From NCBI RefSeq assembly GCF_024124765.2, contig NZ_JAMXSR020000002.1, positions 3,926,001-3,990,000 on the forward strand: 64,000 nt of DNA, read 5' to 3'. The DNA comes from Sphingomonas sp. H160509 (GTDB lineage: Bacteria; Pseudomonadota; Alphaproteobacteria; Sphingomonadales; Sphingomonadaceae). The notes under the pieces are model-generated. The model was not told the DNA's origin. It saw nothing but the letters and a program-made list of their open reading frames with translations, and ran no database searches. A program made the translations under genes and the position numbers. Shown one piece after another: positions 51,417-60,601 of the stretch. Position 1 is the first letter of the stretch, and every line of letters starts with the position of its first letter.

Positions 51417-52439
51417 TGCGGGTACTACCCCCTCATCGCGGTGTTGCTCGCGGGATGCGCGACGGCATCGGTCCCGGTGGCGGTCGAGGCGCCGACAGTC
51501 GCGGCAACCGCCGAGACCGACCCCGTCGATACCGCCGCCGACGCCGCGGACGATCCCGCGATCTGGCGCAACGCAGCCGATCCGGCGAAGAGCCTCGTCA
51601 TCGGCACCGACAAGAAGGCGGGCATCCACGTCTACAGCCTGACGGGCAAGCGCCTGAGCTTCACCCCGGCCGCACGGCTCAACAACGTCGACCTCCGCGA
51701 TGTCGGGACGCGCGTGATCGCCGCAGCCAGCGACCGAGCCGACATCGCTACCGCACACGTGTCACTTTTCACGCTCGACACGGCGGCGGCAAAGCTCGTG
51801 CCCATCGGCCGCTTCCCGGTCGGTCCGGGCGAGGCCTATGGCATGTGCCTCTGGACCCGCGCGCGCGACCACGCGCTGTTCGGCTTCGTCGTGCTGAAGG
51901 ACGGCCGCATCGACCAGGTCGCGATCGACCTGTCCGGCGCAGCGCCCAAGGTCACGACGGTCCGCTCGATGAAGCTCGGCACCCAGTCCGAAGGTTGCGT
52001 CGTCGACGATCGCACCGGGCAGCTCTACGTCGCCGAGGAAGATGTCGGCCTCTGGCGCTTCGACGCCGAGCCGTCAGCATCGGTCACAGCAACCCCGATC
52101 GCCAAGGTCGACGGCAAGACGCTGGTCGCCGACGCCGAGGGCCTAGCGCTCGCCCCGTCAGGCAGGAACGGCGGCTATCTCGTCGTGTCGAGCCAAGGCG
52201 ACAACGCCTACACGCTCTACCGCCTGCCGGGCGTCACCTATGCCGGTCGCTTCCGCATCGGCGGCGGCGCGATTGACGGGACAAGCGATACCGACGGGAT
52301 CGAACTGATGCTCGGCAACTTCGGCCCCGCCTATCCCCAGGGCCTGTTCGTCGCACAAGACGGCGACAACGCCCCCGCCACGCAGAACTTCAAATACCTC
52401 AGCTGGGCGAGCGTGAAGCAGGCGCTGAAACTGCGCTAA
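51416..52439 (+). CDS. Beta-propeller phytase (3-phytase), lipoprotein, one frameshift
   Basis: 340 residues after removing one G from 51420-51422. The corrected start reads MRYYPLIAVLLAGCATASVP, a lipoprotein signal with lipobox LLAGC. The mature part has DTAADAADDPAIWRNAADPA, SLVIGTDKKAGIHVYSLTGK, GPGEAYGMCLW, TQSEGCVVDDRTGQLYVAEE and DTDGIELMLGNFGPAYPQGL, the calcium-binding six-bladed propeller of BPP phytases, which release phosphate from inositol hexakisphosphate. Being lipid-anchored and co-translated with a TonB receptor, it probably hydrolyses phytate at the outer membrane or in the periplasm. Confidence 0.92.
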
Positions 52440-52442
52440 TTG

Positions 52443-53782
52443 TTACGATGGCACGCCGTCGCAATAGGCGGCGACCATCGTGCGGATATCGACCCGCGCC
52501 TTGAGGCGAGCGGCGAGCAGGGCGGTGCCACTTATCTTGCGCTGGACGAACAGCGTGTCGATCGGGGGCAGGTGCCAGGTATCGCGGTCGCGCGCGATCT
52601 CGGTGCCCTGTTCGCGGAGCACCCCGACGAATGCACGGTCGCCGAAGTCGAACGGGCCGGGCTTGGCGAGTTCGGCGAGGATGACGTCGATCATCCGGTC
52701 GACCAATGCGCGATGCTGGAGCACGGCTGCCTCACCGAGGAAACCGGCGGCGATAGCGGCCTCGCGCACCGCGTCGCGGTCGCCGGCGAGTGCCGCGGCG
52801 AGCAGGCGGCGATACCCTTCACCGGTCTCGGCGGGGAGGGGGGCGGGCGGCACCGAAGTCGAGCAGGACGAGCTTTTCCGTCTCGGGCTGCCAGCGGTAG
52901 TTGGCGAAGTTCGGATCGGTCTGCATCAGCCGCCAGTCGAACAACTCGCGCAGCACGAGCGAGATCAAGTCGTGCATCACGCGGTCGCGGACGTCCTGTG
53001 GCGCCGTTTCCAGCGTCTCGACGGGCACCCCGGTGACGAAGCTCATCGAGAGAACGCGTGACGTGGTGAGCTCGGCGTAGAGCGCGGGCACGATGAACTG
53101 CGACTGGTCGGCGAGCAGGTCGCCGTAGCGCGTGAGCATCTGCGCCTCACGGAGATAATCGGCTTCCTCGTGAAGCTGCTTCTTCGCCTCGTCGAGCAAC
53201 GGCGCGATGTCGAGCGACTTGGGGAGCATGCCCGACACGCGGAGCAGAGTCGCGACGTTATCGACATCCGCGTCGATGCTTTCCTTGACGCCAGGATACT
53301 GGACCTTGATCGCCAGTTCGGTGCCGTCGGGCAGGCGCGCACGGTGGACCTGGCCGATCGAGGCGGCGGCGACCGGGTGCGCCTGGAAATGCGCGAAGCG
53401 GCGGCGCCAGTCCTTGCCCCATTCGGCGGCAAGCACGCGGTCGAGCTGCTGCGGGGGCATGTGGTTCGCGTTGTTGCGCAGGCGCGCGAGGATGGTCGCG
53501 AGCTCGGGCGGGAGCATGTCGCCCGCGTCCATCGAGATCATCTGCCCCAGCTTCATCGCGGCGCCGCGGAGGTGCGAGAGTTGATCGGCAACGCGCGTGG
53601 CGTTGGCGGGGGGTGAGGAGGAGGTCGCCGATCTTGGGGCGTTCGCCATTGGCGAGGCGGCGGGCGCCCTCGGCGACGACTCCGCCGGCGACACCGCCCG
53701 CGAGTTTGCCGAAGACTCCGAGACGGGCGAGGCGGCCGCGGGGGATCGCGCGTCCGGCGCTGTTGCCGCTGTCTTCGGTCAC
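52443..53782 (-). CDS. UbiB/AarF (ABC1) family atypical kinase, two frameshifts
   Basis: About 445 residues after removing one base each from G6 at 53608-53613 and 52838-52843. Marks of the family: KxGQ-type SHLRGAAMKLGQMISMDAGD, LPPELATILARLRNNANHMP, ASIGQVHRARL (Ala-rich loop), LAIKVQYPGV (Lys), EEADYLREA (Glu) and the DPNFANYRW / LLDFGAAR active-site pair. UbiB proteins support ubiquinone synthesis or lipid metabolism by an ATPase activity. GTG 53782 with AAGGAA ahead is the likely start. The family name is sure; whether this copy is the ubiquinone one is not, since no ubi genes are near. Confidence 0.88.
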
Positions 53783-53892
53783 GGATGTTCCTTGGGTTTT
53801 GGGGGCGGTGCGTCGCGATTGGGATATGGGTGGCTCTAGCGGTCGATCAATCAGACCCAACGTGCGAAGTTAACCAAGGCTACCCTTGTTCT

Positions 53893-53956
53893 TTTGCAAA
53901 GCTTGGTCTTCCGCGAAGGCGGAAGCCCAGACTGGGTCCCCGCCTTCGCAGGGAAA
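53893..53956. repeat. Short palindromic repeat
   Basis: GCTTGGTCTTCCGCGAAGGC and GCCTTCGCAGGGAAACAAGC form an imperfect hairpin around GGAAGCCCAGACTGGGTCCC. One of the palindromes in the gap between the UbiB-like gene and glnA. Confidence 0.55.
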
Positions 53957-53985
53957 CAAGCTTGGCGCGGATGCACGAAACTTGT

Positions 53986-54104
53986 TCCTCCCCTGCAAGG
54001 GGGAGGTCGCAGCCTCTTGGCTGACGGAGGGGTATCCGCCCTATCAAGAGTGGCGATACCCCTCCGTCTGGCTGCGCCAGCCACCTCCCCTTGCAGGGGA
54101 GGAT
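53986..54104. repeat. Palindromic repeat, type 1
   Basis: Outer arms TTCCTCCCCTGCAAGGGGGA and CCCCTTGCAGGGGAGGAT, inner CTTGGCTGACGGAGGGGTAT and ATACCCCTCCGTCTGGCTGC. The bases from 54105 to 54252 before glnA show no gene; the tail TTCGCAACGCCGGCC is without clear structure. Confidence 0.75.
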
Positions 54105-54252
54105 TTACAAAAAGGGCGCCCGGATTGCTCCGAGCGCACTTTTCCAATTCAGCGACGTGGCAAAGCCACGCCGTCGGTCGTCGCGGTTCGCAACGCCGGC
54201 CGGGCTTCGGCGTCTCGCGGTCAGCTTGCGCTGGCCGCGTGCGCCGTGCGCC

Positions 54253-55667
54253 TCACCCGCTGTAATACATATCATACTCGACCGGGCTCGGCGTCATCTC
54301 CCAGCGCGCGACCTCGGCGTACTTGATCTCGACATAGCTCTCGATCTGGTCCTTCGAGAACACGTCGCCTTTCAGCAGGAAGTCGTGATCGGCCAGCAGG
54401 CATTCGAGCGCCTCGCGGAGCGAACCCGCGACGGTTGGAACCTGCGCCAACTCTGCCGGCGGCAGGTCGTACAGGTTCTTGTCCATCGCTTCGCCCGGAT
54501 GGATCTTGTTGAGGATGCCGTCCATGCCGGCCATCATCAGCGCTGCATAGGCAAGGTACGGGTTGGCCAGCGCATCCGGGAAACGCACTTCGACGCGCTT
54601 CGCCTTGGGGCCGGTGCCGTACGGAATACGGCACGATGCCGACCGGTTGCGTGCCGAATAGGCGAGCAGAACCGGTGCTTCGTAGCCGGGGACGAGACGC
54701 TTGTAGCTGTTGGTCGACGGGTTGGTGAACGCGTTGACCGCCTTGGCGTGCTTGATGATGCCGCCGATGAAATACAGGCACATGTCGCTGAGACCGGCAT
54801 AGCCGTTACCGGCAAACAGCGGGGTCTTGCCTTCCCAGATCGAGAAATGCGTGTGCATCCCCGGAGCCGTTGTCCTCCTTGATCGGCTTCGGCATGAACG
54901 TCGCCGTCTTGCCGTACGCGTGCGCGACCTGGTGGACGACGTACTTGTAGATCTGCATGCGATCCGCGGTCTGCGTCAGCGTGCCAAAGGTCAGGCCCAG
55001 CTCATGCTGCGCGGCCGCGACCTCGTGGTGATGCTTGTCGCAGGGCAGGCCCATCTCGATCATCGTCGAGACCATCTCGCCGCGGATGTCGACAGCCGAG
55101 TCGACGGGCGCGACCGGGAAATACCCGCCCTTCGCGCGCGGACGGTGGCCGAGGTTGCCGCCCCTCATATTCGCGACCCGAATTGCCTGGCAGCTCGATG
55201 TCGTCGATCTTGTAATAGCTGGTCGAATAGCTGTTCTCGAAGCGGACGTCGTCGAACATGAAGAATTCGGCTTCGGGGCCGACGTAGACGGTGTCACCGA
55301 CGCCGGTGGTCAGCAGATACGCCTCGGCGCGCTTGGCGGTCGAGCGCGGATCGCGCGAATACAGTTCCCCGGTCGACGGATCGGCGATATCGCAGATCAG
55401 GATCATCATCGGCGTCGCCGAGAACGGATCGACATAGACCGCATCGAGATCGGGCTTGAGCGTCATGTCGCTCTCGTTGATCGCCTTCCAGCCCTCGATC
55501 GACGAGCCGTCGAACATCAGGCCGTCGGTCAGCTCGTCTTCGCCGATCAGGCTCGCGACCATCGTCAGATGCTGCCACTTGCCCTTGGGATCGGTGAACC
55601 GCAGATCGACCCACTCGATCTCCTGGTCCTTGATCATATTGAGAACGTCGGAGGCCGAATTCGCCAT
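54253..55667 (-). CDS. glnA: Glutamine synthetase type I, two frameshifts
   Basis: 470 residues after removing one base each from C4 at 55161-55164 and 54859-54862. Forms glutamine from glutamate, ammonia and ATP in a cytosolic dodecamer. Signatures: FDGSSIEGWKAINESDM, GPEAEFFMFDDVRF (metal Glu), KGGYFPVAPVDSAVDIRGEM, ATFMPKPIKEDNGSGMHTHF (ATP site), NSYKRLVPGYEAPVLLAYSA, and NLYDLPPAEL with the Tyr that GlnE adenylylates. The ATG at 55667 gives MANSASDVLNMIKDQ. Located 143 bases behind glnB in the common glnB-glnA operon, controlled from the NtrC/sigma-54 sites upstream of glnB. Confidence 0.96.
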
Positions 55668-55810
55668 GATGCTTGCCCTTCGTTTTGAGATTTCCGCCGC
55701 ATCATGCGGGGAATCTAATTGCGGTATGGAACGGGATTTCCACACAATGTTGCGTCGCGTCAAATGACGATGTCGTCACTCGTCGTCAACGCAATATGCG
55801 TGGCTAGGAA

Positions 55811-56149
55811 CTAGATTGCGTCGTCGTCGCGCTCGCCGGTGCGGATGCGAAGCGCGCTCTCGACCGGGATGACGAAGATCTTGCCATCGCCGATCCGACC
55901 GGTCTGCGCGGCCGCGGCGATCGCCTCGACGACGCGTTGCGCGAGCCCGTCTTCGACGACGACCTCGAGCTTCACCTTGGGTAGGAAGTCGACGACATAT
56001 TCCGCGCCGCGGTACAGCTCGGTGTGGCCCTTCTGCCGGCCGAAACCCTTGGCCTCGGTCACGGTGATGCCGCTCACGCCGATCTCGTGCAGCGCTTCCT
56101 TCACCTCATCGAGCTTGAACGGCTTGATGATGGCTTCGATCTTTTTCAC
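55811..56149 (-). CDS. glnB: Nitrogen regulatory protein P-II
   Basis: 112 residues, the trimeric P-II signal protein reporting 2-oxoglutarate and ATP/ADP. It starts at GTG 56149: MKKIEAIIKPFKLDEVKEAL. The T-loop KGHTELYRGAEYVVDFLPKV contains the Tyr uridylylated by GlnD (Y51), and GRIGDGKIFVIPVESALRIR is the second family signature. First gene of the glnB-glnA operon. The length and C-terminus (RTGERDDDAI) are those of GlnB rather than GlnK, in agreement with glnA rather than amtB as neighbour. Confidence 0.96.
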   Translation of the reverse strand: MKKIEAIIKPFKLDEVKEALHEIGVSGITVTEAKGFGRQKGHTELYRGAEYVVDFLPKVKLEVVVEDGLAQRVVEAIAAAAQTGRIGDGKIFVIPVESALRIRTGERDDDAI

Positions 56150-56217
56150 AGGTACGCCCCCGATTGTCGTTGAAACCCTCGCCCTTGCGAGCGAGCCGTC
56201 CGCCCTGAAGGGCGCCT

Positions 56218-56233
56218 TGCACCAAGCGTGCCA
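56218..56233 (-). promoter_or_regulatory. Sigma-54 (-24/-12) promoter of glnB-glnA
   Basis: Minus strand TGGCACGCTTGGTGCA: GG at -24 and GC at -12 are exactly 10 bases apart, with one mismatch to TGGCAC-N5-TTGCA. The predicted transcript start is about 58 bases upstream of the glnB GTG. Confidence 0.75.
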
Positions 56234-56289
56234 GCCGCGGCGCCCTCGGGCAACCGCGGAATATCGTTGATTTCGCTGCCCGAAATTGC

Positions 56290-56306
56290 GGCACCTGAGC
56301 GGTGCG
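56290..56306. promoter_or_regulatory. NtrC binding site
   Basis: GCACC-TGAGC-GGTGC, a perfect dyad matching the NtrC consensus GCACC-N5-GGTGC. It lies about 60-70 bases upstream of the sigma-54 promoter, the usual enhancer-like position. It is also 28 bases downstream of the arsC stop (56334, minus strand). Confidence 0.7.
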
Positions 56307-56333
56307 TGCGCAATGTAAGGGCAGGGGAGCCGA

Positions 56334-56669
56334 TCACAGGATCTCGTGCAGCCGAGCGATCGGGCGGCCGAGCCGGACGCCCTTGTCGGTCTCGACCAGC
56401 GGGCGCTCGATCAGCAAGGGATCGATCATCATCGCGTCGAGGATCGCCTCGGCATTGCCATGCTTGACTGCCTTGGCGCCGTCCTCGGCCATGCGGAGCC
56501 CCTGCCGCGGCGTCATGCCCGCGCGGTCGTAAAGGCGGACGAGCTCCGCGCGGGATGGAGGGTTCTTGAGGTATTCGACGATCGTGACGTCCGCTCCTGC
56601 CTCCTGCAGCAGGGCGAGCGCCTCGCGGGACTTGGAGCAACGCGGGTTGTGGTAGATCGTCGCCTTCAC
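56334..56669 (-). CDS. arsC: Arsenate reductase (glutaredoxin-coupled type)
   Basis: 111 residues. MKATIYHNPRCSKSREALAL carries the catalytic Cys in the CxS context (RCSKSR) of ArsC; NPPSRAELVRLYDRAGMTPR follows, and LIERPLVETDKGVRLGRP holds the Arg that stabilises the thiol intermediate. GTG 56669 has GGAG ahead. True arsenate reduction is likely from these residues, though no ars operon is adjacent. It lies upstream of the glnB promoter and downstream of a type-3-like repeat. Confidence 0.9.
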   Translation of the reverse strand: MKATIYHNPRCSKSREALALLQEAGADVTIVEYLKNPPSRAELVRLYDRAGMTPRQGLRMAEDGAKAVKHGNAEAILDAMMIDPLLIERPLVETDKGVRLGRPIARLHEIL

Positions 56670-56685
56670 GAATGCTCCGTCAAAA

Positions 56686-56796
56686 CTCCCCTCCCTGGAA
56701 GGGAGGGGGTAGGGGGTGGGTCGGCTTCGAGGGAACATCCGGCCAGCCCCGAGCCGACCCACCCCCGGCCCCCTCCTTTCCAGGGAGGGGGGAAGT
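56686..56796. repeat. Palindromic repeat related to type 3
   Basis: ACTCCCCTCCCTGGAAGGGA, GGGGGTAGGGGGTGGGTCGG and the mirror CCGACCCACCCCCGGCCCCC, TCCAGGGAGGGGGGAAGT. It separates accC from arsC, both on the minus strand, and may end the aroQ-accBC transcript. Confidence 0.8.
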
Positions 56797-56803
56797 CAGG
56801 CGC

Positions 56804-58156
56804 TCAAGCCCCCTGCTTGGCCAACCACTCTTCCAGCCACTTGATCGTGTACGCGCCTTCCTGGAACTCGGGATCGTCGAGCAGCGCACGGTGCAAGGGA
56901 ATCGTCGTCGTGACGCCCTCGATCACCATCTCCTCGAGCGCACGCCGCAGCCGGCGCAACGCACCCTGCCGGGTCGTCCCGTAAACGATCAACTTGGCGA
57001 TCATCGAGTCGTAGTAAGGCGGCACGCGATAGCCCGCATACAGCCCGCTATCGACGCGCACATGCATCCCGCCCGGCGCATGATACACCTTCACCAGCCC
57101 CGGCGACGGCGCGAACGTGCGCGGGTCCTCGGCGTTGATCCGGCACTCGATCGCATGGCCGCGGAACTGGACGTCTTCCTGCCGGAGCGTCAGCGGATGA
57201 CCCTCGGCCACGCGGATTTGCTCGCGCACCAGGTCCAGCCCGGTGATCATCTCGGTCACCGGATGCTCGACCTGGAGCCGGGTGTTCATCTCGATGAAGT
57301 AGAATTCGCCTGCTTCCCACAGGAACTCGATCGTCCCCGCGCCGCGATAGCCCATGTCGGCCATCGCCTTGGCGACGATCCCGCCCATCCGCTCGCGCTC
57401 TTCGGCGGTGATGATCGGCGAAGGGGCTTCCTCGAGCACCTTCTGGTGGCGGCGCTGCAACGAGCAGTCGCGCTCACCCAGGTGGATCGCGTTACCGTTG
57501 CCGTCGCCGAAGATCTGGAATTCGATATGCCGCGGGTTGCCGAGGTATTTTTCCATGTAGACGGTGGCGTCGCCGAACGCGGCCTTCGCCTCGCTGCCGG
57601 CCTGCTGCATCTGCGTTTCGAGATCGTCGGCGTCGTTGACGACCTTCATCCCGCGCCCGCCGCCGCCCGATGCCGCCTTGATGATCACCGGATAGCCGAT
57701 GTCCTCGGCGATCCGCTTGGCCTCAGCGATATCGCTGATCGCACCGTCCGACCCGGGGACGAGCGGCAGCCCGAGTGCGCCCGCGGTGCGCTTGGCCTGG
57801 ACCTTGTCGCCCATCGTGCGGATGTGCTCGGGCTTCGGTCCGACGAATAGGATGTTGTGCAGCTCGACGATCTCAGCGAACTGTGCGTTCTCGCTGAGGA
57901 AGCCGTAGCCCGGATGGATCGCGTCCGCGCCGGAGATCTCGGCGGCCGAGATGATGTTCGGGATATTCAGATAGCTGTCCGCGGCGGACGGCGGTCCGAT
58001 GCAGATCGCCTCGTCCGCGAGCCGGACGTGCATCGCGTCGGCGTCGGCGGTAGAGTGCACCGCGACCGTCTTGATGCCCATCTCGTGGCAGGCACGGTGG
58101 ATCCGCAGCGCGATCTCGCCGCGATTCGCAATGAGTAGCTTCTTGATCTGCGGCAT
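56804..58156 (-). CDS. accC: Acetyl-CoA carboxylase, biotin carboxylase subunit
   Basis: 450 residues of the ATP-grasp enzyme that carboxylates biotin on AccB, first step of fatty acid synthesis. Signatures: KKLLIANRGEIALRIHRACH, ADAIHPGYGFLSENAQFAEI, IIKAASGGGGRGMKVV (ATP loop), YMEKYLGNPRHIEFQIFGDG, GERDCSLQRRHQKVLEEAPS, and FIEMNTRLQVEHPVTEMITG (metal and catalytic residues). The ATG at 58156 overlaps the accB stop (TAATG). Complete and undamaged. Confidence 0.97.
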   Translation of the reverse strand: MPQIKKLLIANRGEIALRIHRACHEMGIKTVAVHSTADADAMHVRLADEAICIGPPSAADSYLNIPNIISAAEISGADAIHPGYGFLSENAQFAEIVELHNILFVGPKPEHIRTMGDKVQAKRTAGALGLPLVPGSDGAISDIAEAKRIAEDIGYPVIIKAASGGGGRGMKVVNDADDLETQMQQAGSEAKAAFGDATVYMEKYLGNPRHIEFQIFGDGNGNAIHLGERDCSLQRRHQKVLEEAPSPIITAEERERMGGIVAKAMADMGYRGAGTIEFLWEAGEFYFIEMNTRLQVEHPVTEMITGLDLVREQIRVAEGHPLTLRQEDVQFRGHAIECRINAEDPRTFAPSPGLVKVYHAPGGMHVRVDSGLYAGYRVPPYYDSMIAKLIVYGTTRQGALRRLRRALEEMVIEGVTTTIPLHRALLDDPEFQEGAYTIKWLEEWLAKQGA

Positions 58157-58645
58157 TATTCGACCACGACGAGGGGCTGGTCGAACTCGACCGGCTGGCC
58201 GTTCTCGACCAGGATCGCGGTCACGGTGCCGGCCGAGGGTGCGACGATCGTGTTCATCACCTTCATCGCCTCGATGATCAGCAGCGTGTCGCCGGCGTTG
58301 ACCTTCTGGCCGACCGTCGAGAAGGGCTTCGCCTCGGGGTTGGCGGCGAGATAGACGGTGCCAACCATCGGCGACTTGACCGCGCTCGCGCTGATCGCCG
58401 GAGCGGACGCGCCGACCTCGGTCTGCGGGATCGACAGCGGTGCGGAGACCGGGGCCGGGGCGGGCGCCTGTGCGTAATGCGCGACGGGTGCGGCCTGAGC
58501 GGCCTTGCGCGCAACGCGAGATCCGGCGCGAGCCGTCCTCGACCTCGATCTCGGTCAGCTGCGTGGTGTCGAGCAGTTCGGCGAGCTGGCGCACCAGGGT
58601 CACATCGACCTGCATTGCGCCTGTTGTATCTGGTGTATCGTTCAT
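58156..58645 (-). CDS. accB: Acetyl-CoA carboxylase, biotin carboxyl carrier protein, one frameshift
   Basis: 162 residues after removing one base near 58520. N-terminal helix MQVDVTLVRQLAELLDTTQL and IEVEDGSRRI, a Pro/Ala-rich linker (QAPAPAPVSAPLSIPQ), and the biotinyl domain VKSPMVGTVYLAANPEAKPF with the biotin Lys in IIEAMKVMNTIVAP. AGGAGG precedes the ATG at 58645. Essential gene in an operon with aroQ and accC; a real frameshift here would be lethal, which argues for a sequence error. Confidence 0.95.
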
Positions 58646-58659
58646 GGCGGGGCCTCCTG

Positions 58660-59106
58660 TCAGAACCGTGCGACGGCTTCAAGCGCGAGCAGATACGAAA
58701 GCGCACCGAAACCCGCGATCGTACCCTTCGCCGCTTGACCGACCAGGCTCACATGCCTGAACGATTCACGCTTGTGGGGATTGGAAAGATGCACTTCGAT
58801 CACCGGCGTCTTCACGCCCTTGATCGCGTCGTGCACCGCGACCGAGGTATGCGTGAACGCACCCGCGTTGAGGATCACGGCCTTGGCACCGCGCGCCTGC
58901 GCTTCCTGGATCCAGTCGACGAGGTGCCCCTCGTGATTCGACTGGCGCATGTCGATCTCCAGGTCGAGCTCGCGCGCGCGGTCCTCCAGCATCCCGGCGA
59001 TATCGTCGAGCGTCTCGTCGCCATAGATTTCCGGCTCGCGCGTTCCCAGCAGGTTGAGGTTGGGGCCGTTCAGGACGAACACTGTCGCAGTGACGGTATC
59101 TGGCAA
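58660..59106 (-). CDS. aroQ: 3-Dehydroquinate dehydratase type II
   Basis: 148 residues of the dodecameric shikimate-pathway enzyme (dehydroquinate to dehydroshikimate). VFVLNGPNLNLLGTREPEIY has the N-terminal active-site loop with Asn, Arg and the catalytic Tyr; RQSNHEGHLVDWIQEA, ILNAGAFTHTSVAVHDAI and VIEVHLSNPHKRESFRH complete the site. TTG 59106 is the likely start because AGGAG lies six bases ahead; GTG at 59082 would remove the N-terminal eight residues. It precedes accB by 14 bases. Confidence 0.95.
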   Translation of the reverse strand: MPDTVTATVFVLNGPNLNLLGTREPEIYGDETLDDIAGMLEDRARELDLEIDMRQSNHEGHLVDWIQEAQARGAKAVILNAGAFTHTSVAVHDAIKGVKTPVIEVHLSNPHKRESFRHVSLVGQAAKGTIAGFGALSYLLALEAVARF

Positions 59107-59163
59107 GGGCAGCTCCTGGTTGCGGGGGCTGCGAACGACCCCCTATATGCGTCGTCCCACCCT

Positions 59164-59266
59164 TACCCGTTCGTGTCGAGCGAAGTCGAGACATGAGACC
59201 GGCAGCGGACGGGTGGTTTCTCGATCAGCCTGTCCCGAGCCATGTCGAGGGGCTCGAAACGAACGG
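59164..59266. repeat. Imperfect palindromic repeat upstream of thiSG
   Basis: CGTTCGTGTCGAGCGAAGTC at the left and GGGGCTCGAAACGAACG at the right are partly complementary, with GGTTTCTCGATCAGCCTGTC between. It ends about 11 bases before the thiSG start. No TPP riboswitch can be recognised here. Confidence 0.5.
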
Positions 59267-59276
59267 AAAGTTTTGC

Positions 59277-60269
59277 ATGCCCCACTCCGATGGTACCGTC
59301 TCCATTACCGTCAACGGCGAACACAAGCGTGTGACTGCCGGGTTGAGCCTCGCGGGTCTCGCGACGGAACTCGGCCTCGTGCCCGAGAAGATCGCGGTCG
59401 AGCGCAACATGGAGGTCGTGCCGCGTTCGACCCTGGCGGACGTGATGGTCGAGGACGGCGACGATCTCGAGATCGTGCATTTTGTCGGCGGTGGCGACCA
59501 TGAGGACAGCTGGACGGTCGCCGGCCAGACTTTCAAGTCACGGCTGATCGTCGGCACCGGCAAGTACAAGGACTTCGCGCAGAACGCCGCCGCGGTCGAG
59601 GCATCGGGCGCGGAGATCGTCACCGTCGCCGTCCGCCGCGTCAACGTGTCGGATCGCAACGCGCCGATGCTGACCGACTTTATCGATCCGAAGAAGATCA
59701 CCTACCTTCCCAACACCGCCGGCTGCTTCGATGCCGAATCGGCGATTCGCACGCTGCGCCTGGCGCGCGAGGCGGGCGGCTGGGAGCTGGTGAAGCTCGA
59801 AGTGCTCGGCGAGGCGAAGACGCTCTATCCCGACATGGTCGAGACGCTGCGCGCGACCGAGATCCTGGCGAACGAGGGCTTCAAGCCGATGGTCTATTGC
59901 GTCGACGATCCGATCGCCACCAAGCGCCTGGAGAATGCTGGCGCGGTCGCGATCATGCCGTTGGGTGCACCGATCGGCTCGGGACTCGGCATCCAGAACC
60001 GCGTGACGATCCGCCTGATCGTCGAGGGGGCAGGGGTGCCCGTGCTGGTCGACGCCGGCGTAGGCACCGCGTCCGATGCGGCGGTGGCGATGGAGCTAGG
60101 CTGCGACGGCGTGCTGATGAACACCGCCATCGCCGAGGCGAAGGACCCGCTGATGATGGCGGCGGCGATGAAGGCCGCGGTCGAATCGGGGCGGCTCGCG
60201 TACCGTGCGGGGCGGATGGGCCAGCGCCGTTATGCCGATCCGTCGAGCCCGCTGGCGGGGTTGATTTGA
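59277..60269 (+). CDS. thiG: Fused sulfur carrier ThiS and thiazole synthase ThiG
   Basis: 330 residues. The first 65 are ThiS: VSITVNGEHKRVTAGLSLAG, ending HFVGGG where the free protein has its C-terminal GG thiocarboxylate. The rest is ThiG: FKSRLIVGTGKYKDFAQNAA, EIVTVAVRRVNV (with the Lys/Arg region), ITYLPNTAGCFDAESAIRTL, VKLEVLGEAKTLYPDMVETL, MPLGAPIGSGLGIQN and VLVDAGVGTASDAAVAMELG. Together they form the thiazole phosphate of thiamine from deoxyxylulose phosphate. In a fusion the GG is internal, so sulfur transfer must work without a free ThiS end, or cleavage occurs. Other thi genes are not in the window. Confidence 0.93.
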   Translation: MPHSDGTVSITVNGEHKRVTAGLSLAGLATELGLVPEKIAVERNMEVVPRSTLADVMVEDGDDLEIVHFVGGGDHEDSWTVAGQTFKSRLIVGTGKYKDFAQNAAAVEASGAEIVTVAVRRVNVSDRNAPMLTDFIDPKKITYLPNTAGCFDAESAIRTLRLAREAGGWELVKLEVLGEAKTLYPDMVETLRATEILANEGFKPMVYCVDDPIATKRLENAGAVAIMPLGAPIGSGLGIQNRVTIRLIVEGAGVPVLVDAGVGTASDAAVAMELGCDGVLMNTAIAEAKDPLMMAAAMKAAVESGRLAYRAGRMGQRRYADPSSPLAGLI

Positions 60270-60393
60270 CCCGCCTGATCGCAAAGCAGGTCATGACGCA
60301 AACGTCACGGAACCCTCGGTAAAGACGGCCGTTATACCAGAGCAAGTTCAAGCGGCCCGGTTGGCGGGTCTGCAAAAGCAAGTGGAGGCTCTG

Positions 60394-60577
60394 ATGGGCG
60401 AGTTCACCGACAAGGTCGCAGCAGCAGGCAACAAGGTTGCAGGCAACGTCAAGGAAGCCGTCGGCAAGGCAACCGATAACGAGAAGCTGGTAGCTGAAGG
60501 CGAGGCGCAGCAGGCCAAGGGCACTGCGCAGAACGTCAAGGGCAGCGTCAAGGGGCGCACTCGGCGACGACATATAA
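60394..60577 (+). CDS. CsbD family stress protein, one frameshift
   Basis: 60 residues after removing one G from 60552-60555: MGEFTDKVAAAGNKVAGNVK, EAVGKATDNEKLVAEGEAQQ, AKGTAQNVKGSVKGALGDDI. Typical CsbD: small, lysine/alanine/glycine-rich, with KVAGNVKEAVGKAT and AEGEAQQAKGTAQN repeats. Members are induced by general stress; the molecular role is unknown. GGAGG precedes the ATG at 60394. A strong intrinsic terminator follows. Confidence 0.88.
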
Positions 60578-60601
60578 GCTTTAGCTTGATGTAGGAATAC
60601 A

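Noticed and set aside
59107..59276. TPP riboswitch before thiSG
   Set aside because: I looked for the CTGAGA and ACCTGATC-type conserved segments and found none; the region is a palindromic repeat.
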